Part shown: positions 41,891-53,362 of the stretch, piece by piece
Layout: each line of letters opens with the position of its first letter
Numbering within the stretch: the first letter of the stretch is position 1
NCBI RefSeq assembly: GCF_030272615.1
Contig: NC_081412.1
Location: forward strand, 25,576,501-25,636,500
Direction: 5' to 3'
Source: Cryptomeria japonica
Lineage: Eukaryota; Streptophyta; Pinopsida; Cupressales; Cupressaceae
Length of the DNA stretch: 60,000 nt
Notes under the pieces: model-generated
Databases searched by the model: none
Told to the model about the DNA's origin: nothing
What the model saw: only the letters and a program-made list of their open reading frames with translations
Position numbers and translations under genes: made by a program

Positions 41891-44385
41891 AAAGACTTTT
41901 ACTCCTCATATTGACAGTTATCTTTTATGAAGGCCTATATCATGATTACTACCTTTCCTTGATTTTCATATTCTATTGGAAATGAGATTATGATTTTCTT
42001 TCTAAAACTGTCACAGCAATGTGAGCTGTCTAATCTCTCTGCTGAACATTACTGTCAGAGAAGATAATGTAAGAGTTATCGTTGGATTACTCTTACATGG
42101 ATTAAAACAAAAAGTGAAATATCCAATCATGTCTTCCAATCATTCTTAAGGTTTGAGACTTGCTTCTTCATCATGTGATTTGATGATTATTGACCTTCAA
42201 TACAGTGCAAGCACTCTATTCTTCATGACATTCTGATATTACCCATGCATATGCTCATTCACTATGGTTACTGAACTCTTCCTTTATTGAGAGTGCTTCA
42301 TTGCTTTGTGAATGAACTTAAGGACTGTCTTAACCATCACTGTTCCTTAGGGTTTGGACTGTGTGTGTATAGCTTCCTGACTGCATCTTATGAAGAGGTA
42401 CCTTATCCTTGCGATTTGTAGATCACTGTCAAACATTTGGAGAACACTGTGATTTTGGTTTGAAAACCTTAAATACCTCATCCTTCACTTTTGCGCATAA
42501 AGAGGCTTGGTGCCCTTAGGCTATCATCAAATGACATACTATTGCTGCTATGTATCATGGTCCCCAAATGTAAATCTCTTTATCATTCATTCCTCATATT
42601 ATGACTGTGTATTAATGTTGTGAGCCTCGCTTCTTCAAACACTGTCATTTACATAGTGACCGTGTCAAGAATTGCTATGTGTCCTACAATGTTACTGCTA
42701 TAATCTCCACTTGAACTTTGAAAGACAATATATACTTGTAGCATGGCTATCCCTTGCTATTCTTTCCTTACTGACAAAAATACCCTGTCAAGACCTTCAG
42801 TGGTTTCATTTCATTATCAAGGCAATGTTTACCATGGCTGCAAGAAGACTCTTTCTATGACTATTTACAGTCACCTGCAAAATCTTACTCATTTCTCATT
42901 AGGAGGACTATCAATGAGGGTTGTGAATGGCCCTGTTTTTGTACTATTCTGCAACATGCTCATACTGCTCTTCTGAAGCACCTCGTTCTCATTGAAATCC
43001 CGTCTTTGATTTTCTGTCACATTGGGAACTTATCCATTATTGCTATGACTGTCCTATGACAGTGACTATCTTTTCCATATGATTTACTCCTGAGGACTGT
43101 GTTCTTTGTATCATCTTTACTTAGTAACATGAGCCTTACAATTCATAACGATGCTTCTATAACTAATTTCAGCAATTCAATGTCCTTCAAGCCTTCTTAT
43201 GACAAAATGGCAGGCTTCTTTGGTTACCCTTTTGATAGATACCTTCTCTCAGTGGCTGACAAATATGATATGTACACTCTGTTATTCCTTTGATCTAAGT
43301 GCTTCTTGTGTATCTTTTGTATCAAGGTTGACATTTTCTTATGCATTTACAAGTGCCTTGAAACAATAGACATCCAACATGATGCTGTGCCCTACTGCCT
43401 TTTTGACCAAACTGCTTATCTACCATTATTTTGTGCTCTTCACTGCTCTATCAAATATGTGCAAGGTCTCTATCTTTGACATTACTCCTTTGTCATGCTC
43501 TAATAGCCACAGTTGACTGCCCTTTGCCCTTACCAAGATGAATATAACCATAACCAGAGCTTGACATATGAGTGTAATGGCTTTCTTGACTAGTAAAACT
43601 TCAAATAATACTGAAGCAAACTATAAGCCATATTTACACAAAAAACTCTCATCCCCATATACCAAATCAATGTGGCATACAAATGATCATTGCAATGCAA
43701 TGGCTGCTCATTAAATACACACATAACAATGCTGAGATCTGAAAACATGAAGTATGGAAAAGAGATGCATAGCTATTTACCTCCCACAGCATACTCCATT
43801 TTTCCAACAGCAAGCCCTAGTTTTTGGCTTCAACGTGTCTTCAATATGGTTGCAAAACCAGAAATGACCTAACCTGCTAAGGATATTAATCATTTCCTCT
43901 TTTCTTTTTCCCTCCAAACTTCATGAAATAGATTCCTTGTTTAAAGCATGACCACGACCCAAAAAAAAAACAAACCATGAAAATAATATTTACCACGTGG
44001 ACTAGGAATTAGAAGACATTGCAAAGGTGGAAATACAAATAATTTAAAACGACCTTGCCAAATCTCCAACTTATCTATGCCATATAAAACACTATTTTTT
44101 GAAAGAGAACCTTAGGGACATTTAACCAAAACATATTTAGGCTTTATATATACAAATAATAGTAACACTTACCAAATCCCATTCTTCTCTTAATCACTGT
44201 CTAGTCCATATGAACAACTTCTAAGATGGATTGATTCCTAACAATCACCAACAAACAATAGGTGTAATAAATTTAAATTATTTACCAAACTAACTTTGTG
44301 TGATAATTTGTAACATAACCCTTTGTAATGCATCATAAAAAAAGACTAGGAGAGAATACATACTTGTATGTCAATAGGAGCATAC
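41891..44385. other. non-coding tract, ACTGT-rich
   Basis: Words such as CACTGT, ACTGTC and TGACTGT recur through about 43560, as in 17200-17848. No domain in any frame. From 43560 the text becomes ordinary AT-rich DNA. Confidence 0.5.
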
Positions 44386-47300
44386 TTGTAGTTTGACACA
44401 TAGTAGCAAAAATTGGCAAACCAAAAGTATAATTTTTTTCAAAAAATCGGGGAAAAATCGGATTTAAAGAAAACATAAAAAATAGTAGAAAAAGAGACAA
44501 AAACTATTATTTAAAAAAACTTAAGAACATTTCCATAGCATATAGATATAAAGAGCAAATAAAATAGAGTTTAACTCGTGAGTTGTAGAAAATAATTTTT
44601 GGTTGTTTATATTCATATTGCTGATTACATAGCCAAATATTCAGTCAACTTTTTAAGAGGGCAGTCACCAAATACACCAAATAGTTGTCTAAGTCTAAGA
44701 TCAAATATTAGCTAAGTCTATGAAGTAATTGAGATCAAAAGTTAATAGACAAATAGTAAAAGTGGAAGCCATTTTGAAGTGATCCAAGAATTTCATTGTG
44801 ATTGAAACAAGGAGTTTTGTATGGTAAATTCAATGTTTTAGAAAGCTTATCGAATCATATTCCACAATTGCAATGCTTTATATCATATCAACAAAAATCG
44901 TTTGTGAAAAAATTGGGCAAACGAAAAGTACAAGATTTTTTGAAAAAGTGGTTAAAAAGCGGGATTTTAAAAAATCGTAAAAAATTGTAGAAAAATAGAG
45001 ACAAATTACTTTTTTTAAAACTTAAGGGCAGTTCCAAAGCATAGAGAATATAGAGTAAATAAGATAGAGTTTAAGCCATGATTGTAGAAAATAGAGTTTT
45101 GTTGTTTATATTTATATTGCTGATTACAAAAGGCAGTCACCAAATACACCAAATAGTTGTCTAAGACTGAGATCAAAGATTAGCTAAGTCTATGAAGTAG
45201 CTGAGATCAAAATTTATCCAACAAAGTGTAGAACACAAGATGCCACTAAGAAGGGGGGGGGGTGTGAATCATTGGTTATCAAAAACCTTAACCTTTTAAT
45301 CCTACAAGTGTGTACCGGTTAGTAGTTCAAACACAAAGTAAATATACCGGTGAGATGAGGGAAGAGAACATTATGCAAGCACACACAAGGATACATCACA
45401 CAACACCGGATGTACGAGGAAAACTCAATGTGGGAAAAACCTCGGTGAGAAATGTTGCTGGAGTCTATTGCTCCATTCTAGCCTCACAATAAACATTGTA
45501 TTACAAAGTTTAGGGCACCAACCCAAGGAGAACCGACCCCTGCACCGAACACCAACTCAGTGATTATAGTACATTATATCAAAACAATAGTAATAACCAG
45601 ATTACAAATGAGTTTTGTAACCTTTGCAAATAATCTCTCTTCCGGTTCACCTCTTCTCTTCCTGTTCAGCCCTGCTCTGTTCTCTACCAGTTCTCTGCTC
45701 ACCCTCTCTGTCTCTTCCTTTGCTCACTGCTGCTGCCTTACTGGTTCAGACTGTACCGATTGGATGGGTTGTCAACCATGCACCTGTTTACCGGTTCTTA
45801 GACCTCTTTGTCTGATTCCCTTGTACTCTGCTTTAACCTTGCTGGATCTTCTCTGACACTCACACTGCACTGCTTCCCTCTCCACTGTCTTCTTACCGGT
45901 TGGAACACTATCGGTTTACTTGACTGCTACAATCTTTAGCAGCTTACCGGTTACCTTAACCTCACCGGTTTAAACTCGGTTAAACCCTGTCACCGGTTAT
46001 GCCTCTTCAACACTCAGTCACTATGATCTTCTACAGATTGCACTCGGACTGAAACACGCTCTTATCCTTCTCTATCCGGCCTGCAACATCTAGCAGCATC
46101 AATCAAGTAAGGTCTTTTATTTGCATATTTATATGTGAGATTTCCCGCCAAAAGGAAACTCAAACTTGGCGTGCTAGGTTTTACCTCACCGACCATGAGG
46201 CATATCGAATCCAATCAAATATCATCTTCGAGATTGACAACCTACAACAAATCAAGCCTCACTGCCATATCTGTTCCTTCCAGCACATGTCTTCTATCTT
46301 TGGCAACCTACATCCAGAATTGTCGGCCTTGTGTTTTGTCAATCACTGTGCATGATGCAGTTTCCTTCACCTACTCCTATCTGCACTTAGACACTCTGCG
46401 TCGGTCATGATGTCAATGAATCACATCTTTGTGCTCTGATCTGTCTTGAGCCGCAAACCCCTGCACTTGACCCGTGTATGTCACAGTCGACATTTAATGT
46501 CTAACCAATCACCAACTACCTTGACAATACACGATTCACCTATCACTACCTGTTTGCCACTTGGAGTCCACGTGTTCTCTCTATCGGCATCCAACTCAAC
46601 TGTCTGTGTCGGTTTCGGTCTAGTCACCGACCAACCACTCTACTCGTGTTTACCTAGCGGTTCTCATACCCTACCGGTTATACACAATAACCGGTTATCC
46701 TTCAAGCCAACTCTTCTTTGTTCTATTGGTGGGAACACATTAGCTTGGTCGCCAAACTTGCCAACTGACAACAAGCATCCAGGGTGAGTCACTGTGTTCA
46801 TCTCTTCTACACTTTGTTGCATACGGATAGCCCTGTATACCGGATGACATCCTATTGGTTGATACAACACATCAACAATCTTCTATGCTGATCTTCTAGC
46901 ATACCAGTAGATATGTTTACCGGTTGACAATACTCTTGCTTGCACACCAGTGACACCCTTGATGACTCCATGCCATCAATCTTCAACTATCTCCAATTGT
47001 TATGCACCATTCTACATCCGCATTTTGGTAACTCCATGTCTGCAGCTGCTAAACCTAACCTTCATCTTCATTTGACCGGTTCTCCTCTCAACCGGTTTGC
47101 TAGGGTGGCAACCTCACCACTTCATACTTTTCCTTTTCTGTCCTAGTAGCTCATCATACTTACTCTTGGTGATCCGATGCATAACTCTGATTGCATACAC
47201 CTGATGCATCATTATGTTTCACTTTGTTCATCCGGTGTGTGCCTTCAACAACCTGCCTTATATCTTTTGACTGTCTTATCGCGGAGCGTTATGATGCATT

Positions 47301-47987
47301 CCATGCATATTGTGAGATAAGCTAAGTATTACCACTTACCGGTAGAAGTGGATCTTTGTTACTTGCTGACAACCATCTGATGGGAACTGGTTGACATTAC
47401 ATTGCTTAGTCTGCTTGCGGCATTGCACTAACATGACTTTGCTGACACTAAGCAGATACATCTTCAATCAGGCACATAACCCGATAGACATCCCCTTTGT
47501 CTACCTTACTAACTTGCAGCAACACAAACTTTGTGGGTCATATCTTCATCCTTTGATAACATCTTCATTTGGTGAGAGTCCTGTTGTATGACATCCAACT
47601 GCATATCGATTGCCTGCACTTTCTCCATTAGCTCAACCTGGCTTTCTTACCGATCACAAGCTTACTGGTTGGCAACACCACACTGCCAACACATCGCTCA
47701 TCGGTTGACATTCCATACTGGTCTCCAATACTTATTGGTTAACATCCCATACATATGGGTGCCAGGCTATACCGGTAACATGCTATATTGGTTGCCATCA
47801 ATGACACCATTACCTGTTGACATCAATGAGAACACAATGCCAACACAAAGATCCAGCAATTCTTAAGAATTTAGTAAAAGTAGAAGCCATAGACTTTCAT
47901 TGTGATTGAGGCAAGGCGTTTTCTAGTGGTGGTCCAATATTTGAGAAAGCTTATCAAATCACATTCCACAGTTGCAATGCTTTATAT
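44386..47987 (+). repeat. ~500-bp tandem duplication, second copy split by a solo LTR
   Basis: Copy 1 is about 44386-44887; copy 2 is 44888-45226 plus 47851-47987. Matching landmarks: TTGGCAAACCAAAAGTA / TTGGGCAAACGAAAAGTA, CAGTCACCAAATACACCAAA in both, and GCAATGCTTTATAT in both. The interruption at 45227-47845 restores the alignment when removed, confirming the insertion. Confidence 0.88.
45227..47845 (+). mobile_element. 2.6-kb solo LTR or LTR-like element, perfect TSD
   Basis: Begins TGTAGAACACAAG and ends ATGCCAACA (TG...CA). TSD CAAAG at 45222-45226 and 47846-47850 is perfect. Near the left end is AGAAGGGGGGGGGGTGTGAA, a motif also common in long SIRE/Maximus-type copia LTRs. The interior is rich in ACCGGTT and related words (for example 45315, 45891, 46674, 46920, 47094, 47339). 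Neither PBS nor coding domain was found; open frames such as 46446-46787 have no recognisable content. Orientation is tentative. Confidence 0.82.
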
Positions 47988-47990
47988 TCC

Positions 47991-48282
47991 TTGATGGTAA
48001 TTGGTAAGTCTTTTATATGGGGTAGAATTCAACAAAAGGCATTTGTTTAGCTGAAGTAAAAGATTAGCAAGCCACTGGTAGAGACAAATTCTAGTGATTG
48101 TGTGTTGGAGGCTCTATTATTACAACAATGTCAGCTTGTTTGTTGTCATTCAGATTTATTTCGTGGAGCACTTTGGATATATTGCTCACATGATGACTTG
48201 TTTGTCTTTGTTTGAGCAAAAATTAACTATATCAATTATAAATTACATATCATATGTCTATATCTATCATATATGTCTTTAG
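47991..48282. other. no recognisable feature
   Basis: AT-rich, non-coding. Confidence 0.5.
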
Positions 48283-48440
48283 ACGTTTAGTGTTGTGGTA
48301 GAAACACTCCATTGGTGAGGCAGCCACCAAGGTTCAAACCTTTGCTGGGCCATTGAGCTCACAGGCATTCTGCCTTTGTTGGGTCGTTGAGCTTGTGGGT
48401 TTGAACTTTGAACAAGTGAAGTGTGGGGAATGATGAACCC
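48283..48440 (+). mobile_element. candidate tRNA-derived SINE
   Basis: A-box-like TTAGTGTTGTGG starts at 48287 and B-box GGTTCAAACC at 48331, a distance of 44 bp, as in tRNA genes. There is no acceptor-stem pairing, so it is not a tRNA gene. About 100 bp of unrelated body follow, including a diverged repeat of CTGGGCCATTGAGCT/TGGGTCGTTGAGCTT. No clear tail or TSD. Confidence 0.45.
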
Positions 48441-48793
48441 CCTGAAAATGGACAAAATAACAAACTTTTTCAACGTTGATTCAACATTGACTTTATTCTA
48501 TCTCGGATCAGCCCTATTTCTAAGCAATTCAATAATTTCACGAGTCTTTCTAGGGTTTTGCAAGTTTTTACAATGCTTTTTTTCAGTTTTTTTTTACCAT
48601 TTTTTGAGGGTTCTAACATGATTTAAATGCAAAAAATCATTGAAATCTGGGTCAACAATTGGGCAACAACTTTTTCATGAATCGGGATTTTTTTCGGGGT
48701 ATAAATCGGCTGGGTCCGTGATTTAGGATTAATCGGGTATAATCTCGATTTTTTGCAGACTATTGCTTGCATGGGTATAATAGTGAGAATTAT
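48441..48793. other. AATCGGG-rich decayed repeat
   Basis: GAATCGGGATT, TAAATCGGCT and TTAATCGGGT recur at 48675-48740, similar in style to AAAATCGGGG in 44440-44465. Possibly the end of an old DNA transposon. No ends recognised. Confidence 0.3.
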
Positions 48794-49574
48794 TGTAATG
48801 TCCCCTTCTTAAGCACTATTAGCATGGTGACTGTTAGTCTATTTAGTAGGTTCTCGTAGGATAATGAGTTAGGCTTAGGGGACTCATGGTGATTGTTCAA
48901 TCCAATTTGTTAGGCGATGAGATATGTTCCAATGGGCTTAGTCAGTTGAGTGTTGCATTATGACCTTTTTTGGAGTGGATTTGGGCATTTTGTCTATAAT
49001 AATTATTTTTAGTAAGTGTCGGGCTAGACATCGGCTAGGTCAGTTGGCAATATTTTTATTTTGTTAATGTTGGTGGATGCATTTGATGGTAATATCTTTG
49101 TAGTTAATTTGGTCTAGAGCATTTAATCTAAATAGCAGAAAAATATTAAAGTTAAATTATATATTTAACTTTAGTTGTATTTAATTTAATAAAGTAACTA
49201 AGTGGGTGCTCATGAGTTATAAGGTGTAATTGAAAAATATTAAATAAAGTGAACATTGGGATATGGGCACCAATATTGGGAGTCATAAGGTGATTAAAAT
49301 AATTGCATTGATGCAACTCAAAAGTGGGCGTGGGATTTGAAGATCTTTATAAAGGCATTTTGGAGTCCATTTGTATTATAAAATATTGCTGCATGTCTTT
49401 ATACGTTATTGCTGGATGTGGGTATTTTGAAATATTGTATTTGAAGAACTTTTTCTGTTATTCATTGCTGCAAATTAGTCTATTGCTATATGTATTTCTG
49501 TATCTCTGTCTACTTCTCTAAAACAAACTCAAACAGAAACAGAAAACTCAAAAAAAAGGGGGGTACATATTACA
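48794..49574 (+). mobile_element. solo LTR, TGTAATG/ATTACA type
   Basis: Starts TGTAATGTCCCC and ends near GGGGGGTACATATTACA, about 781 bp. Flanks ATTAT and AGAAT match at only 3 of 5, so the insertion is old or the ends are off by a few bases (AGAAT does occur at 48786-48790). TTTATAAAGGC at about 49345 may be the promoter. No PBS. Confidence 0.55.
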
Positions 49575-50370
49575 AGAATGTCCTCACTGCAGTTCTGTCT
49601 TGGGAATGTCCTCACTGATCAACACAAATGGACTGGGATGTAATCCATATTCTCCTTTTTGAAAAAAAAAAAATACAACCATCCACAACACAATAAATTG
49701 TATGAATAGGGAAACATTTAATTATTTGTAAGACCTACTAGGTGGGACCAGGCCTTGCCAACTTGCTTCTCAGATGGGATTGGTCTCACCCGAATAGCAT
49801 TATTTTATCTTGCAGCAGAACCATTGTCTTCAACATCATCTTTAAACCTTTGGCTGTGTAGTCTTCATCTTTTTATGGATCTTCAACCTCCTCTTGAACT
49901 CAGCTTTGTCAGCCATGTCAATCATGAAGCTCCCGTGGACTATAGTTTAGGTGCATGAAGCCCTTTGACAGTTCTGGCATCATTTTTCTTGTTGCTTGTC
50001 ACTTCCATTTAAGTTGGATTGCACCCTTCAATCGAAAAACTTGCAAGGGTCCTTGAAACAGCTGGAAATGTAGCAATATATAAAAAAATTCAACCTCCAA
50101 GTGTTTTTAAGAATGACTTTTAGGGTGGATTTTTCTAAAATATAGAAAGGTTGAAGAAAGATCATTTAACCACAAGTTTTGGAACACAATTTTACGTAGT
50201 AAATTCTTGTCAGAATCAGTCTCGCAGATAAAAAGATGAAGTATTAAAACTACCTTTCTGAGTCAGCATACAGGGAATATACAATTCTACAATAAAACTA
50301 TAAATTTAAAGAAACTGTAGGAGCTTTAGAGAAATCCTTACAGGGGATGTTTGGAGATGACATTTGAAAC
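49575..50370. other. no recognised gene
   Basis: GAATGTCCTCACTG occurs twice (49576, 49606). On the minus strand at about 49930-49840 a short frame MADKAEFKRRLKIHKKMKTT ends in a stop; I do not recognise it and give it no function. Confidence 0.4.
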
Positions 50371-50989
50371 TGTCACGTCCCCTCCTCGATCGTTTTATAT
50401 ATACGGAGAGAAAGAGAGAGACCCTAAATGAAGAAATTATTATTATTAATTAATATAATAATTACCAAGGAATGATTATTTAAAATTCATTAATTAAATA
50501 TTATTTATGAACATGATTTAAAAATTAATATTAATTTCTTATTTATCAAATAATAATATAAATTTTACAATATTATATTATTGACAAAACATAATAAAGT
50601 AATTAGAAAACAAATATAATAATAAATAAAATTCAGAAAAACAAATATTCAATAAATATTAAAAAATAATAGAATAGCACTCATCCTAATCAATAAATAA
50701 AGTTGATTATTAAATGAAATATAAATAAACTGCTGTTGTCAGAGATTGTTCCCTCACAATAGACAGTGATATTCAGTACTAATACAAATTAAATAGTTCT
50801 AAGTTTTAACTACTGATTTTCGTATCTTTCAACTAATCGATTAAACTATGAAATCATTGGTAATTACAATCATCGTTTGGTAAAGCATATGACCGGTTTG
50901 GATTAGTAAGGCAAAGGTGCGATTAAAAGAAGAGATACGATTTAGTATTTGAAAGAACGTCTTTTCAATATGACTGCTTCATGTAAAGG

Positions 50990-50997
50990 TATATATA
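50990..50997 (+). promoter_or_regulatory. TATA-like box
   Basis: TATATATA followed by GAGGG about 620 bp inside the candidate LTR; a plausible LTR promoter. Confidence 0.3.
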
Positions 50998-51240
50998 GAG
51001 GGTTTAAATAAAGTGTAAAAGGGAAAAGGGGAGGGATAAGGGGATGAAATGTGTGAGAGAATAATTCTGAGATTACGACTCAGAAAATAAAGTAGTTCTC
51101 AGACGTGGGTGGTGCATGTCATGAAAAAGAAATATATATTTAAGAAGTGTAGTGTGTAATACAATGCTGGAATAATAATTCAGTAAAAGTGTAATCTTCG
51201 GGTGTATGTATGAGGGGAAAACTGCGAACACAGGTAAGCA

Positions 51241-51500
51241 ATAAATGAATGTTTTATTATATATGTTAATGAATATAATTAAAATATATATGTTAATAAA
51301 TGAATATTTTAATATATGTTAATGAATATAATTAAATGCATATTTTAATATATATGTTAATAATTAAATGCATATTTAATATATATGTTAATAATTAAAT
51401 GCATATATATATGTTAATGAATATAATTAAATGCATATTTTATTATATATGTTAATAATTAAATGTATATTTAATATATATAAATAATGGATATTTTTAA
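51241..51500 (+). repeat. AT-rich repeat with ATATGTTAATGAATATAATTAA units
   Basis: ATGTTAATGAATATAATTAA and TTAATAATTAAATGCATATT words alternate six to eight times with small variations. Confidence 0.85.
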
Positions 51501-51960
51501 TACATATGTTAATGAAGGGTTTTTAGGTGTTAAGGAATATGTAAACATCTGTTAATGAATATGTCAAAATAGATTAATGAATAGTTAGGAATATATGTTA
51601 AGAAATAAATGTGAATATTGGATAATGAACATTTTTATGAATATATGTTAGGGAATACATGTTAAATCAGGAATATATAAATGTGGATTATGGAATGGAA
51701 AATTGTAATAAAATGCAAAAATGTATTATAAATGTAATCATACCACTGGAGGCTATAGGGAGGAAACTCCCTTAGTCTAAGGAAGGGGTTATGATAATCC
51801 TTAGGGCAGTATATATATTGAAAACTGATATGCATATGTATGGCTTGGTTGATTAAACTCAACCAAGAAGAGACGGATTTGGTGGGTCCCCTCTGAGGAC
51901 TTGGATGATGAAGGCATCACCCAAGGCAAGCAATAGACAAGGGTCTTCCTTGGATGGCTT

Positions 51961-52436
51961 GGGTGTAAGAGGTTACACCCAAGACAAGATTCGAACTCAT
52001 CTTCGATTTCCTGGAGGTCTTGGGGTTCCAAGAAGGCGAGCTTCACGACCGCCTAAGGACATCTTGGGTGTAAGAGGTTACATCCAAGACAGGATTCGAA
52101 CTCATCTTCGATTTCTTGGAGGGCTTGGAACCAAGGGGTTCCAAGAAGGCGAGCTTCCAAGAAGGTGAGCTTCTCGGCCGCCTAAGGACATCTTGGGTGT
52201 AAGAGGTTACACCCAAGACAGGATTCGAACTCATCTTCGATTTCTTGGAGGGCTTGGAACCAAGGGGTTCCAAGAAGGCGAGCTTCCAAGAAGGTGAGCT
52301 TCTCGGCCGCCTAAGGACATCTTGGGTGTAAGAGGTTACACCCAAGACAGGATTCGAACTCATCTTCGATTTCCTGGAAGGCTTGGAACCAAGGGGTTCC
52401 AAGAAGGCGAGCTTCACGGCCGCCTAAGGACATACT
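51961..52436 (-). repeat. four-unit ~129-bp tandem repeat
   Basis: Unit anchors GGGTGTAAGAGGTTACACCC start at 51961, 52066, 52195 and 52324 (spacing 105, 129, 129). Each unit has two palindromes, GGGTGTAAGAGGTTACACCC and GGAACCAAGGGGTTCC, and on the minus strand a B-box-like GAGTTCGAATCC. A minus-strand frame stays open for 124 codons with a 43-residue repeat (KLAFLEPLGSKPSKKSKMSS...); since 129 is divisible by 3 the openness follows from repetition and is not evidence of a gene. Confidence 0.9.
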
Positions 52437-52603
52437 TTCGTATGGCATTCGTATTCTTTTTATTAGATAAAAAAATTATGATTATGTTAATTAAGTACTT
52501 TAAAGTTAGATTGTAATTCAGATCAGTTATATATTTATATGTCTGTTGTATTCTAACAATCTGTTTTGTAGGTCAGTGATCCCTAACTAGTAGGGACAAT
52601 ACA

Positions 52604-53362
52604 TAAACATACTGGTAAACTTTTAAGGAAAGATTTCATCTGGTGAAAGAAAATAATTCCAGGCCATTTTACAGACAATTAACCAAGGAAAACTAGCAAT
52701 GCAAAAGTAAAACAAAATTCCCAAGATACTTGAGAATGATAATGGAGATTACTTGGCAAAGTATCATGAGCAAACTCCTATTTTTTTGAAGATACAAAAC
52801 TAACATGAAATCTTCAGCAAGGAGGGAAAATTTTGTCAAAGTATATGGTTTTAAATGTTTTTAATTTTGACTTTAAAGAAGAAACCATAGAACACAGCTG
52901 TAGACCAGTATCAAGCATAAAATTTTATAATATAAAATTTATATGATGGATTCTTCTGATGCATTTAACTGTTGAATAATTCATATGGCTGCAATGGTCA
53001 GTGGCCAGATCTGAATTGTTGCTTCTTCTTACACAAGCAAAATTCCACACATATAGGAGACAAGCTAATCTAAAGAAACACGTACTCAACAAACTAATCT
53101 ACAATTGTTATATCTAAGAAACGGATTCCTTAATTGAGGCAACATAGAACAATTGCTATGGGGTTGCCCCTTGGCTATCCTTTTAATTTTCCGCTGTAGG
53201 CATACAAAATGCTGCTTGGCTCTTACAAGCATTTCACCCACTCTGGTACCAAATATTCAATTTGGTTTACGACTAATACTTGCACACACTATAATGAACA
53301 CACTCAAAGGCCCACTACAATTTTTTATTAAATCTCTTTGGGATTTTTATACTATTAAGTTT
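52604..53362. other. no recognisable feature
   Basis: AT-rich non-coding DNA. Confidence 0.5.

Larger units (their letters stand above)
50371..52603 (+). mobile_element. candidate solo LTR carrying minisatellites
   Basis: Starts TGTCACGTCCCC and ends GGGACAATACA, a diverged version of the TGTAATGTCCCC type. Flanks GAAAC and TAAAC match at 4 of 5. Contents: TATATATA at 50990, an AT-rich interspersed repeat at 51241-51500 and the 129-bp tandem repeat at 51961-52436. No PBS or pol domain. Confidence 0.5.

Noticed and set aside
45560-47866. Frames of 60-113 codons in the 2.6-kb LTR
   Set aside because: No homology recognised, low-complexity Ser/Thr/Leu text, and the unit is non-coding by structure.
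48280-48352. tRNA gene
   Set aside because: A- and B-box spacing fits but acceptor and anticodon stems cannot be formed.
49840-49935. Short minus-strand exon (MADKAEFKRRLKIHKKMKTT)
   Set aside because: Only about 24 codons, no splice evidence and no family recognised.
52043-52417. 124-codon minus-strand repeat protein (KLAFLEPLGSKPSKKSKMSS units)
   Set aside because: The open frame follows from a 129-bp tandem repeat without an internal stop; no start context, domain or neighbouring gene supports translation.
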